Source: Methylotenera sp. (GTDB taxonomy: Bacteria > Pseudomonadota > Gammaproteobacteria > Burkholderiales > Methylophilaceae). From it: a stretch of DNA of 64,000 nucleotides. How positions within the stretch are numbered: position 1 is the first letter of the stretch; each line of letters opens with the position of its first letter. A model generated the notes under the pieces. It saw nothing but the letters and a program-made list of their open reading frames with translations, made no database searches and had not been told where the DNA came from. The stretch covers positions 248,001 through 312,000 of the forward strand of contig NZ_JAQSDZ010000001.1 of assembly GCF_029946165.1 (NCBI RefSeq). Direction: 5' to 3'. Positions 58,703 to 64,000 of this stretch are shown in pieces. A program made the position numbers and the translations under genes.

Positions 58703-59095
58703 CTATTTAGCTTCAAAACTCAGTGATGCAGAATTAATGCAATACCGCAAACCTGTCGGTGGAGGGCCATCGTTAAATACATGTCCAAGATGAGCATCGC
58801 ACACATTGCAAATTACTTCTGTGCGGATCATGCCATGAGTTGAGTCTTTAAGCTCACGTACATTTGCAGGGTTAAGCGCCTTAAAATAACTAGGCCAACC
58901 ACAACCTGCATCGAATTTGGTATCTGATTCAAAAAGTGGCGTATTGCAACATACACATGTGTAAATACCAGCTTGGTTATGATCTGCGTATTTTCCAGTA
59001 AAAGGTCGCTCTGTCGCTGCATGACGAGTTACTTCATATTGAAGTGGCGTCAGTTGATTTTGCCATTCCAATTCAGTTTTGATAATTTTTTTCAT
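58703..59095 (-). CDS. msrB: MsrB, methionine-(R)-sulfoxide reductase
   Basis: Repair enzyme of 130 residues that reduces methionine-R-sulfoxide in proteins. Two zinc-binding pairs, Cys47/Cys50 (YTCVCC) and Cys96/Cys99 ([14 protein letters not shown]), the conserved DAGCGWPSY block and the catalytic Cys119 (RYCINSASL) are all seen. No signal peptide, so cytoplasmic. It lies 160 bases upstream of ovoA in the same direction; both concern thiol redox protection, but co-transcription is not shown. Confidence 0.96.
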   Translation of the reverse strand: MKKIIKTELEWQNQLTPLQYEVTRHAATERPFTGKYADHNQAGIYTCVCCNTPLFESDTKFDAGCGWPSYFKALNPANVRELKDSTHGMIRTEVICNVCDAHLGHVFNDGPPPTGLRYCINSASLSFEAK

Positions 59096-59252
59096 GTAAT
59101 CAATTAAGTATTTATGTTAAAAGTTAATATAAAAGTATGCGTATGTTACATGTATGCTGGGCTGTTGCGTAATTGGCTTACCGCCACTAATACTAAAAGA
59201 TTAAATTTTCGTGGATAAGTTCAGGTTTAATTGCATCGAACTGCTGCTGAAT

Positions 59253-60179
59253 CTATTGTTGCTTCTGCTGTCGCTGGTATTCTTTACGCTTCATATCAAG
59301 ATATTCATCTAGCTCAACTTCATGTAACTGGCTGGAATATTGCTCACTGTTTCTATACCAAGTCTGCAAGCTTTTATCTAAGCGATCATCAGCTGGTGCA
59401 GTTAACCCAGCAAGATATGCATCAACTGCAAGATAATAACGCATGGTATTGCGCTCTACCACACCTCTAATCCCTTGAATATACTTTGGTTCCCCGCCAG
59501 CCTGCTTACCTGTAATGGTAAATCCAAGTTTACCTCGGCCAATGGTAGAAAGATAAGTTTGCATGGCAAGTCGACCAGCCACTCCAAAAGAATAAGCATA
59601 GGTGAAATGTAAGAAAGTGTGACCATCTTTGAGCGGTGTCGCTTCAATTAAAATTCGATAATCAGAGGTGCCTAAAGGCCCTTCTTTAGCATCGAATTCC
59701 GCCATAAAATAATTAGGGGTGCTAATAATATCGGGATATTTAAATTCAATTCGATAGGTGTCTGCGAGTGGTTGAAAGTGCTTTTTACCTATATTCAAGG
59801 TCAGTATATTTCCATTTTGATTATTAGCCATATGGCAATATTTGACATTGAGATTGAGTATCATTGCATCGCACCAATGGGCAGGATTACTCAGCGCTGA
59901 ATTGAAAGTAGAAAATGGATAATCTACTACCGCATAAATTTCACCCTTTAAATCGCGCGAAGTCTCTTCTGAATGAAGATAAAGGGCACGGTTGAATTGA
60001 TTGTTTTCTAACTGTTTACTTAATTCGGTGTATTTATTTTTTAATGCAACTGCGGAAGCATTAACCGCAACAGAATTATCTGCAGCAAAAACTTTTTCGC
60101 TCATGAATACTGAAAGCATGCTGAGCATTGCAAAAAAGTGCCATGCACCGACTTGACGATGTTGAATATATTGTTTCAT
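59253..60179 (-). CDS. Unknown exported protein coupled to a PLD-family gene
   Basis: Predicted exported protein of 308 residues with a signal peptide (hydrophobic LSMLSVFMSEKVFAAD). I do not recognise the family with certainty. Visible blocks: GEIYAVVDYPFSTFNSALSN, WCDAMILNLNVKYC (two Cys that could pair), a middle part rich in beta-strand pattern (YRIEFKYPDI, DYRILIEATPLKDGHTFLHF) and a charged helical tail (EYLDMKRKEYQRQQKQQ). The strand-rich middle hints at a START/SRPBCC-like lipid-binding fold, which is a guess. Its ATG directly follows the stop of the cardiolipin-synthase-like gene without a gap, so the two are translationally coupled and probably act together in the envelope. Confidence 0.8.
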   Translation of the reverse strand: MKQYIQHRQVGAWHFFAMLSMLSVFMSEKVFAADNSVAVNASAVALKNKYTELSKQLENNQFNRALYLHSEETSRDLKGEIYAVVDYPFSTFNSALSNPAHWCDAMILNLNVKYCHMANNQNGNILTLNIGKKHFQPLADTYRIEFKYPDIISTPNYFMAEFDAKEGPLGTSDYRILIEATPLKDGHTFLHFTYAYSFGVAGRLAMQTYLSTIGRGKLGFTITGKQAGGEPKYIQGIRGVVERNTMRYYLAVDAYLAGLTAPADDRLDKSLQTWYRNSEQYSSQLHEVELDEYLDMKRKEYQRQQKQQ

Positions 60180-61574
60180 TTATAAAAAACGTGCCCATAA
60201 TCGAGCTGCTCGCTCTTTAATGCGTGCCGCGAGTGAACGGCTTCTCCAAGATTCAAGCGTTATGAGTTGAGACGCCTCTAAGTCTTTTTCAAATAAAGTT
60301 TGCATTTGCGCTCCAAAACTTTGCCCTAATATAACGGCATTAATTTCTTGATTATTTATAAAGCTACGCCAATCAAGATTTGTCGAACCTATGGTCGACC
60401 AAACACCATCAATCATTGCAGTTTTGGCGTGTAATAATGCATCTTGCCTTTCATAAATTTTCACATTGGCTGAAAGCAGCTCATCATAATAAGAGCGCGA
60501 TGCGTAAAGCACTAACATCGAATCGGTTTTTCCAGGTAATAACAAGCGCACATCCACACCACGTTGAACTGCCTCTTTCAAAGCAGCAAGCAGTTTAGGG
60601 TCTGGTACAAAGTAGGCATTAGTAATAAACACTTGGGTTTCTGCGCTATTAATCGCTGAAATTAGCGTGGAGTAAATCTGACTATAAGGCTCGTCCGGGG
60701 AACTTCCAATGGCACGAACCACTTCATTACCTTTGATTGGAGTGTCAGGGAAGTAATTTTTAGCCGCTAAAGTTTCTCCTTTTTGAACACTCCAAGTTGC
60801 CATAAACAATTTTTGGAACTCACCAACTACAGGGCCTTCCATGCGCAAATGCGTATCACGCCAAGGCTGATCTTTCGTTGTGCGTTTTGATTTTCCAAAT
60901 GATCCACTCGAATAAACACTACTAATATTTATTCCCCCTACAAAAGCAATCTTCCCATCAACAATCAATAGTTTGCGATGATCGCGTTGGTTCACTTGCC
61001 AACCTTTACGCGATACCAGTGGATTGATTGGGTTATATTCAAGCACATTAATGCCACTTGCTTTTAATTCATCAAAAAATGCAGTTGGCGTGCTGATTGA
61101 TCCCACACTGTCATAGATAAGGTTTACTTGTACACCGCTTGCTTGTTTAGCGATGAGTAGTCTTGCAAAATGTTGTCCAATTTCATCGTTCTCAATAATG
61201 AAAGTTTCCAAATTTATATGGTCTTTAGCACTTTCTATCGCGGCAAACATCGCTGCATAAGTAGTTGGGCCATCAATTAACAACTCAACTTTATTGCCCA
61301 CCATCAGCGGGCTACCAACGATTTGTGATTCCAGCGCCAAGTGTTTATCAAAAATATTGGTATCGTCACCGTTTTTTTGCAGTTTAGCGAGAATGGCTTG
61401 ACTTTGCTTTGCACTCAACTCGCCATTTATACTGTTTAATTTAACTTGATGCGCCTGTTGCATGGCCATGTCTGGCACCATTGTAGGTATCGATGTACAA
61501 CCGACAAGTAAAAATAAACCTAAGAGTACGCTTACATTTTTAAATCCTGAGAACGTATTTTTTTTTAGTATCAT
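60180..61574 (-). CDS. Phospholipase D / cardiolipin-synthase-like lipoprotein (ClsC-like)
   Basis: PLD-superfamily enzyme of 464 residues. A signal peptide with lipobox (LFLLVGCTS) makes it a predicted lipoprotein, unlike the membrane-helix ClsA type. Two catalytic H-x-K-x4-D motifs are present: DHRKLLIVDGKIAFVGGINI and LLHAKTAMIDGVWSTIGSTN. Cardiolipin synthesis or phospholipid transfer at the envelope is the likely role. ATGs occur at 61580 and 61574; AGGA lies six bases before 61574 and directly abuts 61580, so 61574 is chosen. It is coupled to the exported protein gene downstream. Confidence 0.88.
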   Translation of the reverse strand: MILKKNTFSGFKNVSVLLGLFLLVGCTSIPTMVPDMAMQQAHQVKLNSINGELSAKQSQAILAKLQKNGDDTNIFDKHLALESQIVGSPLMVGNKVELLIDGPTTYAAMFAAIESAKDHINLETFIIENDEIGQHFARLLIAKQASGVQVNLIYDSVGSISTPTAFFDELKASGINVLEYNPINPLVSRKGWQVNQRDHRKLLIVDGKIAFVGGINISSVYSSGSFGKSKRTTKDQPWRDTHLRMEGPVVGEFQKLFMATWSVQKGETLAAKNYFPDTPIKGNEVVRAIGSSPDEPYSQIYSTLISAINSAETQVFITNAYFVPDPKLLAALKEAVQRGVDVRLLLPGKTDSMLVLYASRSYYDELLSANVKIYERQDALLHAKTAMIDGVWSTIGSTNLDWRSFINNQEINAVILGQSFGAQMQTLFEKDLEASQLITLESWRSRSLAARIKERAARLWARFL

Positions 61575-61690
61575 CAACATTCCTAAAGGTTTGGGTGAAG
61601 TATAAAATCATCGCCACACATAAAAATTATAGAAAAGCGTTTAGCTATGTATGCTATTTTTGATTTTAATACGTTTAATCTTACTAGTAT

Positions 61691-61704
61691 GTTCGTTAAC
61701 GAAC
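61691..61704. promoter_or_regulatory. 14-bp perfect palindrome in a divergent promoter region
   Basis: GTTCGTTAACGAAC reads the same on both strands. It lies 117 bases before the PLD-like gene start (minus) and 93 before the exported-protein start (plus). A related site is at 63477-63490. It may be a dimeric repressor or activator site; no regulator is identified. Confidence 0.5.
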
Positions 61705-61796
61705 GCAGTTTTTTTACAAATATAAATTAATATCAATGTAATCAATCGTGTCCACTTGTAATTTGGTGCATTCATAAAAATAGTTAGGAGATGTAA

Positions 61797-62765
61797 ATGC
61801 TCAGAATCCGCAATTTTTCTCTTGCTTGTATATTACTTTTAAGCTCAGCGGTTTCATTCGCGCATCAAACGACCATAAGTATCGGAATATCAAGTAATTC
61901 TATAGGTCTTAACATACGAGATTACCCAGAGTTTCAAATTATTCCAGGTTATCCAGTGTATTACAGTCCATATATGCAATCCAACTACTTCTTTTATGAC
62001 GGGATGTATTGGGTTTATCAAGGGAATAACTGGTATGAAAGCTCGTGGTATGACGGCCCTTGGTGGCAAGTACATCCCGATGAAGTGCCATTGTTTATAC
62101 TTAGAGTTCCTGTGCGCTATTACCGTATGCCGCCACCTTACTTTATTGGCTGGCAATATGATGCTCCGCCGCGTTGGGGTGCTCACTGGGGTAATAACTG
62201 GAGTCAACATAGAAAAGGTTGGGATAAATGGGATCATCACAGGGTTCCAGCACCTGCGCCATTGCCGATTTACCAACAAAACTATTCAGGGGAGCGATAT
62301 CCTAAACAAATAGAACACCAAAGAGAGCTACGTCAGCAAAATTATGAGTTTCAATCTAATGATCCACTGATGCGTAAAAAAAATGACGTTATACAAAATC
62401 ATCGTCAACCAAATCAATATTCAAAAGATCCTAAGCCGAGTGGTCTTGAAGAAAAATATCATCAACAAAGACAGGGCGACAAACAGAGAGATGAATATCA
62501 GCAGAGAGATGAAGACCTGAGAATGCCTTCTCAAGTACAACAAGATCGATTTGAAGATCGGGGTCAGCAATCACGCAAGAACGGCGAGACTAGCATTATG
62601 AGATCAGCCCCTAAAAACTCTCAACAAAGAGATTTTGAATATAGAGAACAGAACCAAAGGCAAGAACGGCATGAACAGCATGAACAGCAAGATCAGACTA
62701 TTCCATATGATCATAAACAGAATAATAAACCTAACCCTAATAGGCAATTTAGGGATGTACATTAG
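61797..62765 (+). CDS. Exported Tyr/Trp-rich protein with Gln/Arg-rich tail
   Basis: Secreted or periplasmic protein of 322 residues, function unknown. A signal peptide ends near SAVSFAHQ. The mature N-terminal part (about 23-150) is rich in Tyr, Trp and Pro (YFFYDGMYWVYQGNNWYESS, GPWWQVHPDEVP, VRYYRMPPPYF), a pattern common in small betaproteobacterial envelope proteins. From about residue 170 it becomes a disordered tail dominated by Gln, Arg, Glu and His, which looks repetitive but has no exact repeat unit. TAGGAG precedes the ATG. It may share regulation with the next, similarly built gene. Confidence 0.8.
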   Translation: MLRIRNFSLACILLLSSAVSFAHQTTISIGISSNSIGLNIRDYPEFQIIPGYPVYYSPYMQSNYFFYDGMYWVYQGNNWYESSWYDGPWWQVHPDEVPLFILRVPVRYYRMPPPYFIGWQYDAPPRWGAHWGNNWSQHRKGWDKWDHHRVPAPAPLPIYQQNYSGERYPKQIEHQRELRQQNYEFQSNDPLMRKKNDVIQNHRQPNQYSKDPKPSGLEEKYHQQRQGDKQRDEYQQRDEDLRMPSQVQQDRFEDRGQQSRKNGETSIMRSAPKNSQQRDFEYREQNQRQERHEQHEQQDQTIPYDHKQNNKPNPNRQFRDVH

Positions 62766-62920
62766 AGTTATATAGTGAGTCATATAGAAAGGAAATATGC
62801 ACAAAGATTGATAACCTTAAGCTGATTTATTAATCGTATTAACTTAACAGTAGGCCCGATAGCCTATTAACAGACCTAACCTAACAAAAAGTTTTAATTT
62901 TTATAAACTAGGAGTTTTAA

Positions 62921-63376
62921 ATGAAGCGTTTAATCATTGCTGCCGCTGTAGTGGTAGCCACACTAAGTACCTCACTAATAAGTCCAACCGTATTTGCTGC
63001 CGATGTAGGCGTTTCAGTGAGCATTGGTCAACCAGGTTTTTATGGCCGACTAGATATTGGCGGATTTCCACAACCCCAATTAATATACCGTCAACCCAGA
63101 ATGGTCGAACGAGTATATATTGAGCGTGAACCCATTTACATGCGTGTTCCACCTGGACATGCCAAGAATTGGCGGAAACATTGTGGTCAATATAATGCAT
63201 GTGGCGAGCGCGTATATTTTGTGCAGGATAATTGGTATAGCAATGAATATGCGCCACGTTACCAAGAGCAGCACTCTAACGGCCGAGGCGGTCATGGTGA
63301 TGATCGCCATGAAAATCGCGGTAACGACAAACATGGTGAAAAACATGGCAAAGGAAATGGCAACAATAAACATTAG
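62921..63376 (+). CDS. Small exported protein, YIERxPIYMRVPPGHAKNW family
   Basis: Exported protein of 151 residues, function unknown. Signal peptide ends at TVFAAD. The core RMVERVYIEREPIYMRVPPG then HAKNWRKHCGQYNACGERVYF is a block I recall from many betaproteobacterial hypothetical proteins; Cys pairs there may form a disulfide. The C-terminal 40 residues are rich in His, Gly, Asp and Lys and could bind metal ions. TAGGAG lies before the ATG. A strong terminator follows. Confidence 0.82.
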   Translation: MKRLIIAAAVVVATLSTSLISPTVFAADVGVSVSIGQPGFYGRLDIGGFPQPQLIYRQPRMVERVYIEREPIYMRVPPGHAKNWRKHCGQYNACGERVYFVQDNWYSNEYAPRYQEQHSNGRGGHGDDRHENRGNDKHGEKHGKGNGNNKH

Positions 63377-63409
63377 TTATTTGTCATAGTTTTCTTAGCT
63401 TCAACCCAT

Positions 63410-63435
63410 ATCTCCGCTCATGCGGAGATTTTTTT
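63410..63435 (+). terminator. Rho-independent terminator
   Basis: ATCTCCGC, loop TCAT, GCGGAGAT, then a run of T. It lies 34 bases after the stop of the small exported protein gene. Confidence 0.92.
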
Positions 63436-63476
63436 ATCTCAGCATATTTCACCCTTCAACCAAAGAATCTGCATAT

Positions 63477-63490
63477 GTACGTTAGCGCAC
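63477..63490. promoter_or_regulatory. Imperfect palindrome related to the 61691 site
   Basis: GTACGTTAGCGCAC matches GTTCGTTAACGAAC at 11 of 14 positions. It lies about 106 bases before the BON-domain gene, a distance similar to the first site and its genes. Confidence 0.4.
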
Positions 63491-63595
63491 AGATTCACAG
63501 TTAAATGTATTGCATGATGATCCTACATTGCTAATTAAGCTTTTTGTTAAACAGTAATAATTTCAAATAACAGATTTTTATCAAGGAGAATTCTA

Positions 63596-63913
63596 ATGAA
63601 ACAATTTAAATACTTATCAATTATCGTGATGGCAGCTCTATTTACCGCAATGATAGGTTGTGCTTCATCTTCAACACGTGAAGGCACAGGAGAATATATT
63701 GATGACAGTGTCATTACTACCAAAGTAAAAGCAGCTGTATTAAATGAGCCAACACTTAAATCTTCAGAAATTAATGTAGAAACCTTCAAAGGTGTAGTGC
63801 AGTTAAGTGGGTTTGTAAATTCAGAGGCCGATATCAAGAAAGCTGCAGAAGTAGCACGTAGCGTTAAAGGTGTCACTTCAGTTAAAAATGATATGCGTCT
63901 AAAAACAAATTAA
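63596..63913 (+). CDS. BON-domain lipoprotein
   Basis: Lipoprotein of 105 residues with lipobox MIGC near residue 20. One BON domain follows: DDSVITTKVKAAVLNEPTLK, INVETFKGVVQLSGFVNSEA and AAEVARSVKGVTSVKNDM, the OsmY/DolP-type phospholipid-binding pattern. With a single BON it is smaller than E. coli OsmY or DolP. AAGGAG lies before the ATG. A stress-protective envelope role is likely from the family; direct evidence is absent. The next gene starts 42 bases on. Confidence 0.9.
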   Translation: MKQFKYLSIIVMAALFTAMIGCASSSTREGTGEYIDDSVITTKVKAAVLNEPTLKSSEINVETFKGVVQLSGFVNSEADIKKAAEVARSVKGVTSVKNDMRLKTN

Positions 63914-63955
63914 TTTATTTGATTTAATCCTCACTTCTAAAAGGGAGTATCAAAA

Positions 63956-64000
63956 ATGATTGAAACAATCGCAATTATCTTAATCGTGCTTTGGTTGCTT
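63956..64000 (+). CDS. Start of a very small membrane protein (lmo0937/DUF5670-like), cut by window edge
   Basis: Fifteen codons are visible: MIETIAIILIVLWLL, with AAGGGAG before the ATG. This matches the opening of a roughly 50-residue two-helix membrane protein family often found beside BON or CsbD-type stress genes. The rest lies outside the window. Confidence 0.65.
   Translation, partial: MIETIAIILIVLWLL

Noticed and set aside
1-64000. CRISPR array, insertion sequence, prophage or tRNA
   Set aside because: No regularly spaced repeats, transposase or phage genes, and no cloverleaf-like sequence were found on reading; a covariance or HMM search was not possible here.

Overview
The window reads as a chromosomal piece of a motile Gram-negative betaproteobacterium of moderately low G+C (judged by eye). 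FlhDC as flagellar master regulator, an Aer/poly-HAMP chemoreceptor set with C-terminal W-E-E-F tails, a CcoG protein and the general protein style point to the Nitrosomonadales, perhaps a Methylotenera-like member of the Methylophilaceae. The genus is an inference; no rRNA or other marker is present.

Layout. (1) 1-4345, minus strand: an AddA/RecB-like helicase (cut by the window edge) and its AddB-like nuclease partner, a double-strand-break repair pair. (2) 4402-20935, minus: a chemotaxis island of four long methyl-accepting receptors, then cheW, cheA, cheY and a short CheZ-like phosphatase gene. REP-type inverted repeats sit in its gaps. (3) 21024-25001, minus: motB, motA, a membrane-anchored methyltransferase, flhC and flhD. 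(4) 25731-33655, plus: flhB-flhA-flhF-flhG-fliA-motC-motD, tightly packed with overlapping starts. (5) 33676-39810, minus: a 2044-residue Cache/HAMP/multi-PAS/GAF/GGDEF/EAL protein for cyclic-di-GMP. (6) 40196-41961, minus: flgN, flgM and flgA, divergent from flgBCDEFGHIJ and flgKL on the plus strand (42217-52829). (7) 52830-53789: a gap holding a decayed MocR-type regulator. (8) 53790-60179: ccoG (plus), then on the minus strand a probable ovothiol pair (ovoB-ovoA), msrB and an unknown exported protein. (9) 60180-64000: a phospholipase-D/cardiolipin-synthase-like lipoprotein gene (minus), then small envelope genes on the plus strand (two aromatic-rich exported proteins, a BON-domain lipoprotein and the start of a small membrane protein).

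How it fits together. FlhDC should drive the early genes. FliA (sigma-28) then reads late genes; I see sigma-28-like promoters before flgM and flgK and a weaker candidate before cheY. FlgM holds FliA until the hook is complete. FlhF and FlhG set flagellar site and number, but this FlhG has lost its ATP-binding loop while keeping the motif that stimulates FlhF. Two stator pairs (MotAB, MotCD) are present. Receptors signal through CheW/CheA to CheY, with a CheZ-like phosphatase. cheR, cheB, flagellin and the fli basal-body genes must lie elsewhere.

No transposase, CRISPR array, tRNA or rRNA was seen. The points most worth following are the pseudo-ATPase FlhG, the ovothiol operon, the covarying REP family, a hexanucleotide repeat made of start codons in one receptor gene, and shared DNA tracts among the receptors.
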